A stretch of DNA of 64,000 nt from JBOFBH01 sp051657715. GTDB lineage: Bacteria; Actinomycetota; Actinomycetes; Actinomycetales; Angustibacteraceae. The notes below the pieces were generated by a model that saw nothing but the letters and a program-made list of their open reading frames with translations, searched no databases and was not told the DNA's origin. The translations under genes were made by a program, and so were the position numbers. Positions 7,865-15,548 of this stretch are shown piece by piece (the first letter of the stretch is position 1; each line of letters begins with the position of its first letter). The DNA lies in the NCBI GenBank assembly GCA_051657715.1, contig JBOFLF010000040.1:1-64000 (forward strand), given 5' to 3'.

Positions 7865-9292
7865 TTAGATCTGCCCGAGCGTCGCCCAGAACGACTGCGA
7901 GCCCTTCGCCCAGGACGACCGTGAACCAAGGTCGGTGCCGTTCGTGGCCCGACCGGCGGCCGGGCTGCCCGGTTGCAAGGAGAAGTCACCACCTGCCGGG
8001 TCCGCGAGCCGGGGGTCGCCGACCACCGTGTTGGTCGCACCGCGCCAGTCGCCAGCGCGGGTGGTGGCGAACAAGTTGGTGTCGACGCTGACACTGGCGC
8101 GCACCGATGAATCGAGCCGCACGTTGGCGCTCACCGGGTCGGAGACAAGGTTGTCGCGGACGGCCACGTTCGAGATGTTGGCCGACCCGATGAAGATCCC
8201 ACTGCCGGAGTCAGTGCAGGAGTACTGCACGCACCATGGCGCCTTGCTGCCGCGGTACCCGACACGGTGGATCGTGTTGTGCTCGATGGTGATGTCCCGC
8301 CGAGGCCCGTTCTTCATCCAGGACGACACCTCGATGCCGTTGTTCCCGATCTGGCTGAGCACGTTGTCCATGATCTTCATACCGGTCACCTGGCCACCGT
8401 CCTCGGCGCTGACGACGATGCCCGATGGGACGCGGCTCACTCGGTTGCGACAGATCCTGATGTTGCCGTTGTCGGCAGAGTCCCAGGCGTCCACGTAGAT
8501 GCCCACCTGCACCAGGTCGCGCACCTCGTTGAAGCAGATGACGCCGTTCTTCGACGACCCCTTGGCGTCGATTCCCTCGCCACCCCCGCCGGTCAGGCCG
8601 TTCCCCTGCTTCGCATCGTGCACCAGGTTGGCCGACACGGTGAAGCCGTCGGTGTCGGAGATGGTGATGCCCTCCTGGCAGCTGGACCCGCGAACGTTCT
8701 GCTGCTTGGCGCAGAAGTCCGAGACGTCGTTCTTCTTCACGACCACACCGGGGCTGGAACTCACATACACCGCGGAGGCGAGTGAGGTTCGCACCTCGTT
8801 GTCGATCACGCTGACCGAAGGACTGGAGTCAACCTTGAAGCCGAACCAGCCGGAGTCCTCCAAGCGCAGGCCGGTGACCTGGACGTGGGAGGAGCGCTCG
8901 ATGTTGACCAGCCCGTTCCACACCCACATCTGATCGACCGCGGCGCCGCGCAGCACTGGCCGGCCCTCGCCTCGGATGGTGATGGGGGCCTGCGCCGTGC
9001 CCTTGCGGTCCTTCAGGATGACTCCGTTCGGCACGGTGTACGAACCGGCGTGGATGACCACCGTCTCACCTGGCTGAACGGCGTCCAGCCCCTTCTGGGG
9101 CGAGGCGAACGGAGCACCTGCGGACCCGTCGTTGCGGTCCGATCCGGTGACGGCCACGTGCCACTCCCGGCCCGGGTAGCTAAGACTGGCCTGGCCCTGG
9201 AGGGTCGCCGGCGCGGCACCTGCCTGGACCGGTGTCAAACCCACCACCGCCAGTCCGATGGCCAGCACGGCACTCCAGCGCCACTTCGACAT
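7865..9292 (-). CDS. Secreted right-handed parallel beta-helix protein
   Basis: 475 residues with a clear Sec signal peptide (basic start, hydrophobic run, cleavage near AGAAPA, about residues 1-28). The start of the mature part (WHVAVTGSDRNDGSAGAPFAS) resembles the DUF1565/pectate lyase-like entry to beta-helix proteins, and the remainder is a ladder of short Val/Ile/Asn-rich turns such as VIDNEVRTS, VVVKKNDVSD and IRICRNRVSR (about residues 60-440). This fold is typical of polysaccharide lyases, epimerases and glycosidases, but I see no decisive catalytic set, so no reaction is assigned. It stands alone on the minus strand, convergent with the GNAT gene, and is separated by about 400 bp from the biosynthetic cluster. 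Confidence 0.82.
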   Translation of the reverse strand: MSKWRWSAVLAIGLAVVGLTPVQAGAAPATLQGQASLSYPGREWHVAVTGSDRNDGSAGAPFASPQKGLDAVQPGETVVIHAGSYTVPNGVILKDRKGTAQAPITIRGEGRPVLRGAAVDQMWVWNGLVNIERSSHVQVTGLRLEDSGWFGFKVDSSPSVSVIDNEVRTSLASAVYVSSSPGVVVKKNDVSDFCAKQQNVRGSSCQEGITISDTDGFTVSANLVHDAKQGNGLTGGGGEGIDAKGSSKNGVICFNEVRDLVQVGIYVDAWDSADNGNIRICRNRVSRVPSGIVVSAEDGGQVTGMKIMDNVLSQIGNNGIEVSSWMKNGPRRDITIEHNTIHRVGYRGSKAPWCVQYSCTDSGSGIFIGSANISNVAVRDNLVSDPVSANVRLDSSVRASVSVDTNLFATTRAGDWRGATNTVVGDPRLADPAGGDFSLQPGSPAAGRATNGTDLGSRSSWAKGSQSFWATLGQI

Positions 9293-9536
9293 GCTTCCTC
9301 CAACGACAGCGGTGATAGGCGGGTGCCACGGTAGTCCAGCGTTCGTGGACGAACAGGTGAAAAATGCCCCAACTTGGCTACGCCTGCTGAGGGTCGCCGA
9401 CTGGCTCGCCCCCGCGGCCGGGCGGACGTCGAGGTCACGAGCGCATCTTCAGCTGCTCGCACAGCAGCCCGAGTGCCCGAAACCGAGGCCGTTCAGGCGC
9501 TCCGCGACTTCATGGCCGACCACTGACTCGTGGATG

Positions 9537-9611
9537 GGTCTGGGCGACGGCGTCCCGTACCGCCGTCGAATGGCCGAGTTGCTGAGCGCGGGTGCACGTG
9601 CGTGTGCCGTC
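9537..9611 (+). pseudogene. Degenerate fragment of the GNAT gene at 6936-7778
   Basis: This stretch aligns with 7439-7515 of the GNAT gene over about 75 bases with one or two small gaps and roughly 80-85 % identity by eye. The shared core reads YRRR-AELL in both, and the DNA shares TACCGCCGTCGA and TGGCCGAGTTGCTG. Similarity stops on both sides, so this is a partial duplicate, not a gene. It lies on the far side of the beta-helix gene from its parent. Confidence 0.65.
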
Positions 9612-9614
9612 CAC

Positions 9615-9650
9615 ATCGACGTCAGCACATGTATCGACGTCAGCACATGT
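9615..9650 (+). repeat. 2 x 18-bp tandem repeat
   Basis: Two exact copies of ATCGACGTCAGCACATGT, directly after the GNAT relic. Confidence 0.9.
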
Positions 9651-9691
9651 GGTGGTCGGTGGGCGTTCGGTGACGTGGCAAAGAGGCGAGG

Positions 9692-11875
9692 TCACAAGGT
9701 GGCGTCGAGGTCGGTCAGTCCGACGTCGAGACCGGAGGCGCCCGCCACGGCGGCGGCGGCCTCCACGGCGAGCCGCAGCGCCTCGTCGGCGGACGTTCCG
9801 GTCGCGCGTACCTTGAACACCCGGTCGTCGGAGCAGCTGAGCGGGCGGGTCTTGCCGCCCTTGTCCCACAAGGAGGTGACGGTGACGTGCTCGTCGTCGC
9901 TCACGTGACCGGGCACGGTCAGTCCGTCGAACGGTGTGCTGGTGCGCGTGGCACCGAACCAGACCGCTTGGAAGGGACGGTCCGGTGGGCGTCCAGCCAA
10001 CGTCGCCTTAATGTCTGCTAGCACCGGCTCACCCAGGATCTGGGCCGGTTGAGCGGCGTCCAGGTCAACTCCGCAGGCCGCTTGCACCATCAGCCACAGG
10101 TCGTCGCCACCGACGCGCGCATGTGTCTCGATGGGCACCGGGCCGCTAGGGCTCAGCACGACCTCGGTGTGGCTCGGGCCGTACCGAAGTCGAACAGCGT
10201 CCAGCACGTCGGTCGCACAACGCGCGATGGCCGCGTACTCATCCGGAGCCAGGGGCGCCGGCATGACGTGACCCAGCTCCACCAGGGAAGACGGATCGGA
10301 GTACTTGCGGGTCACCGTCAAAACGACATGCTCGCCGTCCTCGGACATCGCCTCGACGCTGTACTGCGGGCCGACGGCATACGCCTCGACGAGAGCCGCA
10401 CCATCCCTGCCCGCCGCCTGCAGGTAGGCGACCTCGACCTGGCCGACGGAACGGACCACCGCGACATCCAGACTGCCGGTTCCGGTCGTGGGCTTCACAA
10501 CGCAGGGCAGCCCCAGCTCCGCGGCGGCCCGCCGCGCGGCCGGCAGGTCGTGCACCAGGCGATGCCGCACCGGATAACGGCCTTGCTCGTCCAGGGCTGC
10601 CCGCATGGCCGCCTTGTCGCAGATGCTGGTCATCGTGTCCGGGTGGTGGAACGCCACCCCGATCTCATCCAATGCCCGGGCGGCCTCCCGAGCGAGGTGG
10701 TCCACCAGGGCGGCCGCGTGGGTGATCGGGTGGGCGGTGTGCACCGCGCGCACCGCAGCAGCCCATTCCGCCGCCGGTGCGTCGTCAGGCAGCGCGACTA
10801 CCGCCTGGGCCTTGTCGAGGCCGTCGCACCTCGCCATCCGCGAGCGCTGCACGAACGCCGTGATCCGCGTCTCACCCAGTGCTGCGCGCGCTCGTTCTGG
10901 CACGTCGAAAAGGTCGCCGAAGACCGCGACGTGGGCGGGCCGCGCAGATCGATCTCGCGATGACCCTGGTGCCCCGGCTTCCAGGGCGACGGGTGGTAGG
11001 TCGAACAGACGGGAACACTCCTGCGCGCTGACCGAGACTTGTTCACCGAGCCAGTGCGACGCGGCAGCGAGCGTTGCCTGAAACCGCCCGAAGTCTCGCG
11101 CGGCGACCGTGGTGTCGAGGTCGTCAAGCGCTTGGCGCAACGCCTGCCGGCGCGCCGCGCCGGCAGCGTTCGCGTGTTGGATATCCCAGTAGATCTCAGG
11201 GGGGGAGCTGAGGATTCGGCAGACCAGGGCCAGCAACGTCCGCGCTGGTGGTGGTGCGAGCCGCAGCAGGATCGCCAGCTCGACCGGTGCCTTCACCAGC
11301 GCCTGCAGGTACGCCAGCAGCACCGCGTGCGGCAGCACCTGCAGATAGGACATCGCCTCGTCGTGTTCGTCGGGAGTGAGTTCTGTGACGGTCATGTCGC
11401 CGGCGATCAAGCACTGCCGCAACGATTCTGAGGCAGCGACCGGTGTGGTGCGGATCAGGGCCACCGGCCGGCCGACGGAGTCCAGGGTCGGCGAGAACAT
11501 CGGGTTGACCCCGATCAGCAGCGGGAGCGGGTCGATCAAGGACAAGGCGGTGAACAGCGGTTTTTGCACCGAACAGGTCGACACCAGCACGGCGTGCGCG
11601 CTGATGGCCGCCGGTAGCCATCCGGCGCAGCCGAGCGCGACGCCTTCAGGCAGCGCGAGCACGATCGTCCCGGCGGCAGCAACCGCCTCGCGCAATGCCA
11701 GATCTGGTTTCACTACGTCTGCATGGAGATCAACGCAGCCGCCGCGGTCCACGGTGACCACCCGGTCGCCAGGGCCGGCGAGGTGCTGCGCGGCCCAGCG
11801 CCCGACCGTCCCGGCGCCGCCAAGGATCAGCACCCGGCGGGCGTCAGCAGGCACCGTGACCGTCCCAGGAGGCAT
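9692..11875 (-). CDS. papC: Amino-deoxyprephenate dehydrogenase (PapC) fused to an ATP-grasp ligase
   Basis: 727 residues with two enzymes in one chain. Residues 1 to about 285 are a TyrA-type dehydrogenase: NAD loop LGGAGTVGR (18-26), the S-V-K-like STCSVQ, PMF motif, and the C-terminal helical dimer domain with His183 in LPHAVLL. At the site of the catalytic His of E. coli TyrA (GLHPMFGP) this protein has Asn124 (GVNPMFSP). Residues about 315-727 are an ATP-grasp domain: CVVKPTTGTGSLDV, QYSVEAMSEDG, LVELGHVMPA and ETHARVGGD. The context (papA, papB) supports oxidative decarboxylation of 4-amino-4-deoxyprephenate to 4-aminophenylpyruvate; the ligase half probably joins an amino acid to another carboxylate, substrates unknown. 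ATG 11875 overlaps papA by 32 bp; GTG 11854 is an alternative start. Confidence 0.85.
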   Translation of the reverse strand: MPPGTVTVPADARRVLILGGAGTVGRWAAQHLAGPGDRVVTVDRGGCVDLHADVVKPDLALREAVAAAGTIVLALPEGVALGCAGWLPAAISAHAVLVSTCSVQKPLFTALSLIDPLPLLIGVNPMFSPTLDSVGRPVALIRTTPVAASESLRQCLIAGDMTVTELTPDEHDEAMSYLQVLPHAVLLAYLQALVKAPVELAILLRLAPPPARTLLALVCRILSSPPEIYWDIQHANAAGAARRQALRQALDDLDTTVAARDFGRFQATLAAASHWLGEQVSVSAQECSRLFDLPPVALEAGAPGSSRDRSARPAHVAVFGDLFDVPERARAALGETRITAFVQRSRMARCDGLDKAQAVVALPDDAPAAEWAAAVRAVHTAHPITHAAALVDHLAREAARALDEIGVAFHHPDTMTSICDKAAMRAALDEQGRYPVRHRLVHDLPAARRAAAELGLPCVVKPTTGTGSLDVAVVRSVGQVEVAYLQAAGRDGAALVEAYAVGPQYSVEAMSEDGEHVVLTVTRKYSDPSSLVELGHVMPAPLAPDEYAAIARCATDVLDAVRLRYGPSHTEVVLSPSGPVPIETHARVGGDDLWLMVQAACGVDLDAAQPAQILGEPVLADIKATLAGRPPDRPFQAVWFGATRTSTPFDGLTVPGHVSDDEHVTVTSLWDKGGKTRPLSCSDDRVFKVRATGTSADEALRLAVEAAAAVAGASGLDVGLTDLDATL

Positions 11876-13955
11876 CGGACCACCCGTGGAGTCCGTGGTA
11901 CGGCACACTCGCCTTGACCAAGGTCTCGACGAACTCCTCCTCGGGGTCGGACTTCGCGGTGATGGCCCCACCGATCCCGAACGTCGCCACGCCGTCGCGG
12001 ATCACCGCGGTACGGATGACGATGCTGAGATCGAGGGCGCCCGAGAAGCTCAACCACCCCAGCGCTCCCGAATAGATTCCCCGCGCAGACCCTTCGAGTT
12101 CGTCGATGATCTGCATGGTGCGTCTCTTCGGGGCGCCGGTCATCGAGCCGCCGGGGAACGCCGCGCGCACGGCGGACAACGCCGAGCAGCCCCACCGCAG
12201 CCTCCCCCGGATGGTCGAAACCAGTTGGTGCACCGACGAGTAGCTCTCTATCGCAAACGCTTCTGGGACGTGCACGCTGCCGGGCTCGCAGACCGTGTTC
12301 AGGTCGTGCCGGATCAGGTCCACGATCATGAGGTTCTCGGCCCGGTCCTTCGGCGACTGGAGCAGGTCGGTGCGCAGCGCATCGTCCTCCTGCGGGTCAC
12401 AGCCTCTCGGTCGGGTGCCCTTGATCGGCCGGGACTCGACCATGCGGTCCTCCCCGATGCGCAGGAACGTCTCCGGCGAGCAGCTGAGCACCTCGAGGTC
12501 GCCGCAGCGCAGGTAGGCCCCGTAGGGAACCGGGCTGATCTGGCGCATTCGCCCGTACGCCGCCAGCCCATCGGCAGGCGCCGGCACGGCGGCTCGATTG
12601 GTGAGGCACACCTCGTAGGTCTCACCGTCGACGATGAGATCCTGGGCGCGCTGGATCATCCCCAGGTACCGCTCGCGGGAGGTCCGCAGGCCGAGCCGCT
12701 CCTCGCGTACGGGTCCGGGCAGGAACCGGGCGGCTCCGAGTTCCGTGCCCACCGGCTGCGCAGGTACCGGCGGCACGTGCTCCAGTAAGGGTCCGGGGCT
12801 CGGCTCGTCCACCACCAGCTGGCAGTCGAGCACCAGGCCGGTGGCGTGGTCGATGACGGTGAAGCGGCGGGCAAGCACGAACCACGACGCCGGATCCGGC
12901 GATCGGTGGTGCTCCTCGCCGATGGTCAGTGCTTTGAGCTCGTACCCGAACCAGCCGACGAAGCCGCCCCTGAACGGCAGCGGCCAGTCGTCCGGGACCT
13001 GCACGTCGACCGCGTCCCCGATCTCCTCCAAGAGGCTGAACAGGTCACCGGAGACGTGGGAAGCCTGCGCCTCGCCGGTCAGGGCCAGGGTGCGCGAGGA
13101 GAGGTCGTAGGTGAGGACCACGTCTCCCTCGCCACCGGCCGCGCCCATCAGCGAATACCGGGATCCGGGCCGGTCGCTGCCCTCCGAGTCCAGCCAGAAC
13201 GCGTGCTCCCGGCCTGCGTATCGGCTGCGGAACAGCGCCATCGGGCTGCCCGCCTCCTTTTCGCGATGGGTGAGGAGGCGGTACCGGGACGCGCCGCCGA
13301 CGCCATGGAAGGCGCGGACGGCCGCAGTGCGATCGTCGTCGGGCGCCGTCGGATTCGAGACCACCACACCGCAGGACCGCCGATGCTCGTCCCCCAAGGC
13401 CAGGAAGTTGCTCAGGATCTGGTGCCCACCGTGGGTCGCGATGGACTCGGGGTGAAACTGCACACCCCAGATCGGACGGGAACGATGGGCCATCGCCATT
13501 ACCAGCCCGTCTCCGGTCCAAGCGGTGCACTCCAGCTCAGCCGGCAGCTGCGTGCTGATCAGCGAGTGGTAGCGCACCACCGGGATGTTCTGGGCCAAGC
13601 CCCGGAACAGGCCGGTACCGCTGTGCTCGATCGTGTCGACGATGCCATGCATGGGTGCCGGCGCATGGACCGTGCGGGCACCGAACAGCTCCCCGATGCC
13701 CTGGTGACCCAGGCACACCCCGAGCATTGGCAGGCCGCACCGCGCGATCAGCTCCCGGCAGACCCCGAAATCCCCGGCGCGTGAGGGACGGCCGGGGCCG
13801 GGGGAGAGCACCACCGCCGTCGCCTCGTGCTGCGGCAGGTCGTCATAGTCGGTGGTGTTCGGCACCACGAGCGGGTGGATACCGCTTACCTCGTACAGGT
13901 ATTGGGCGATGTTGAGGGTAAAGGAGTCGAAATTGTCAACCAAGATGATTGTCAC
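11844..13955 (-). CDS. papA: 4-amino-4-deoxychorismate synthase, fused amidotransferase and synthase (PapA/PabAB type)
   Basis: 703 residues. Residues 1 to about 190 are a class I glutamine amidotransferase: LSPGPGRP, Cys81 in GVCLGHQ and His168/Glu170 in FHPES. The remainder is a chorismate-binding domain with the PIKGT motif, whose lysine marks aminodeoxychorismate synthases rather than anthranilate synthases (PIAGT), then DLIRHDLN, SYSSVHQLVSTI and PGGSMTGAPK. It makes ADC from chorismate and glutamine. No ADC lyase lies beside it, but an ADC mutase and a prephenate dehydrogenase homologue do, so the product goes to 4-aminophenylalanine, not folate. GTG start overlaps the papB stop (GTGA). 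Confidence 0.93.
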   Translation of the reverse strand: MTIILVDNFDSFTLNIAQYLYEVSGIHPLVVPNTTDYDDLPQHEATAVVLSPGPGRPSRAGDFGVCRELIARCGLPMLGVCLGHQGIGELFGARTVHAPAPMHGIVDTIEHSGTGLFRGLAQNIPVVRYHSLISTQLPAELECTAWTGDGLVMAMAHRSRPIWGVQFHPESIATHGGHQILSNFLALGDEHRRSCGVVVSNPTAPDDDRTAAVRAFHGVGGASRYRLLTHREKEAGSPMALFRSRYAGREHAFWLDSEGSDRPGSRYSLMGAAGGEGDVVLTYDLSSRTLALTGEAQASHVSGDLFSLLEEIGDAVDVQVPDDWPLPFRGGFVGWFGYELKALTIGEEHHRSPDPASWFVLARRFTVIDHATGLVLDCQLVVDEPSPGPLLEHVPPVPAQPVGTELGAARFLPGPVREERLGLRTSRERYLGMIQRAQDLIVDGETYEVCLTNRAAVPAPADGLAAYGRMRQISPVPYGAYLRCGDLEVLSCSPETFLRIGEDRMVESRPIKGTRPRGCDPQEDDALRTDLLQSPKDRAENLMIVDLIRHDLNTVCEPGSVHVPEAFAIESYSSVHQLVSTIRGRLRWGCSALSAVRAAFPGGSMTGAPKRRTMQIIDELEGSARGIYSGALGWLSFSGALDLSIVIRTAVIRDGVATFGIGGAITAKSDPEEEFVETLVKASVPYHGLHGWSDASWDGHGAC

Positions 13956-14284
13956 CGCAGCTCCTCCTCCGTCAGCTCGTGCATCAGCCGATCCTCTTCG
14001 GCGCAGGTCTCCTCGACGATGCGGCGGTAGAGATCGCCGAGGTAGTCCTCAGACAGGCCGTGCTTGGTCGCGTGAGCCCGCGCCCGGCCGACGACCTGGC
14101 TCACCCGTGACTGCTGCATCATCGGGATGGCGTGCCGCGATTTGAGCCGGGCGACCTCCAGGCAGATCTGCATGCGCTGCACGACCAGCTCCAGGATCTG
14201 CCGGTCGAGCTCGTCCAGGCGCCCTCGCAACGGAGCCAGGACGGTGCCGGCGCAGGTCTGGGTGGCGGAGTCAGGACCGGTCAT
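13952..14284 (-). CDS. papB: 4-amino-4-deoxychorismate mutase (PapB, AroQ fold)
   Basis: 110-residue all-helical chorismate-mutase family protein: LRGRLDELDRQILELVVQR (first helix with the conserved Arg and Asp), a second Arg in QRMQICLEVARLK, and IPMMQQSRVSQVV where AroQ enzymes have their D-x-x-R-E set; the Arg is kept but the acidic neighbours are not. That MMQ-RV pattern fits mutases acting on the 4-amino substrate, as I recall it from antibiotic clusters. It would rearrange ADC to 4-amino-4-deoxyprephenate. Its ATG overlaps the end of the upstream ligase gene by 14 bp, and its stop overlaps the papA start. Confidence 0.88.
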   Translation of the reverse strand: MTGPDSATQTCAGTVLAPLRGRLDELDRQILELVVQRMQICLEVARLKSRHAIPMMQQSRVSQVVGRARAHATKHGLSEDYLGDLYRRIVEETCAEEDRLMHELTEEELR

Positions 14285-15548
14285 CGTGTTCTCCGATCGA
14301 GAAGAACGGCACCTTGCCCCGGGTGGAGGTGCGGTGCGGCGACCCAGAGGGGTCGACCGTCAAACCGCGGAACCGGGGCGAATCTGCGACTCTGCGCAGG
14401 GTTTGGTGGCTGCGCAGGGCGGCCAGGGCGACATCAGCGGGCAGCGCGGCGACCGCGGAGCCGGCGAGGGCCAAGCTGAAAAGGCCCTGTTCGAGGGAAA
14501 CCCCCACCTGGTATGACGAGGTGTCGGTGACGCCGAGTTCCGCCAGCGCGGTGTCGAACATGTCACGGGTCACCAGCGTGCCGTCGATGTTCGCGGACAT
14601 GCCGTCACGTCCGCCGAGGCGCAGGATCTGGGCAGGCGATCCGCACGGACACCTGGACGGGCGCAGAGTGACCTGGTCGCCGACGAGGTAGCGGACCAGC
14701 GCGGCCCCCGTCTCGGTCAGCACGGTCACCGCGAGCGCGCCCCGCACCCCGTCGGGCAGCCTGCGCCCGTCGTCGTCGACTGCCTCGGCGACGACGAGAT
14801 CCTCGTGCACGTGATGGTCGTCAGCGTCGAGGAAGGCACATTGGTAGCCGACGGGCCCGGTCTCGGTGGTGCTGTAGGCGAACGAACGCACCGCACTGCC
14901 CTGCGACCGCAAGGCCGAGGCGAACGCCGGATCCATCCGGTCGCCGAGGTAGAAGACGCAGCGCAACCGAGCCAGCTCCGTGGGGATGGTTACCAGCAGG
15001 CGTTGCAGCAGGCTGGGCAGCGCGACGATCGCCGCCACCCCCTGATCGACGATCAACTCGGCCAGGTGCCGGGGCGGCAAGGTCGTACCGGCAGGCAGCA
15101 CCGCCGCGCCGCGCCGGGCTAGCACGGCATCGGCGAATCCGAAGCCGCCGAACATGTCACCGGCGGTCAGCGCGTTGACGACGAACGGGTTCGTGCCGAG
15201 ACCGTCCATGCACAGTCCGCGCGCGCCCAACGCCTCGACCTGCTCGTTGAAGCTGCGGTCATGGAGCAGAGTGCGGACCCGCCCGCCTGAACCGCTGGAG
15301 CGCAGTACGAGACGGATGTCGCCGGTGCTGATCCGGTAGGGGGCGTCAGGGCGCAAACTCCACTCGGCGAGCTGGTCACGGGTCATCAGCGGCGCCTCGA
15401 CGAGCCGCTCGCGGGTGAGGAGTTCAGCGTACGGGTGCACTGCCGTGCACGTTCGTGACTGCTGCACGGCTGCCCGCATCCGGGCGAGGTTGTCTGACTG
15501 GGCCGCATCCAGCTCGGCGCGCCCCGCCGTGAGGTCGATCGTTTTCAC
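14271..15548 (-). CDS. PaaK-like adenylate-forming ligase
   Basis: 425-residue member of the phenylacetate-CoA ligase/LuxE-type branch of adenylate-forming enzymes. Visible: nucleotide loop RSSGSGGR (83-90), adenine motif YSTTETG (225-231), GDRM, RYLVGDQV and a CPCG pair (300-303) followed by RLGGRDG, all in PaaK order. It should activate a carboxylic acid as an acyl-adenylate and pass it to CoA or another acceptor; the acid is unknown. The GTG start at 15548 has the ribosome site GGAGGGC and overlaps the ATP-grasp stop; the frame is open further upstream. In context it could supply the acyl thioester used by the alpha-oxoamine synthase. Confidence 0.82.
   Translation of the reverse strand: MKTIDLTAGRAELDAAQSDNLARMRAAVQQSRTCTAVHPYAELLTRERLVEAPLMTRDQLAEWSLRPDAPYRISTGDIRLVLRSSGSGGRVRTLLHDRSFNEQVEALGARGLCMDGLGTNPFVVNALTAGDMFGGFGFADAVLARRGAAVLPAGTTLPPRHLAELIVDQGVAAIVALPSLLQRLLVTIPTELARLRCVFYLGDRMDPAFASALRSQGSAVRSFAYSTTETGPVGYQCAFLDADDHHVHEDLVVAEAVDDDGRRLPDGVRGALAVTVLTETGAALVRYLVGDQVTLRPSRCPCGSPAQILRLGGRDGMSANIDGTLVTRDMFDTALAELGVTDTSSYQVGVSLEQGLFSLALAGSAVAALPADVALAALRSHQTLRRVADSPRFRGLTVDPSGSPHRTSTRGKVPFFSIGEHDDRS

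Larger units (their letters stand above)
9293..9691. other. Gene-free gap with a GNAT gene relic and an 18-bp repeat
   Basis: 399 bp between the beta-helix gene and the biosynthetic cluster. The only recognisable content is the degenerate GNAT fragment at 9537-9611 and the 18-bp duplication at 9615-9650. Long antisense frames run through it but carry no domain-like sequence. Confidence 0.6.

Noticed and set aside
9258..9908. 216-codon plus-strand frame covering the GNAT relic and the tail of papC
   Set aside because: Only about 25 residues resemble GNAT; the rest is antisense to papC or non-coding. Treated as a relic instead.
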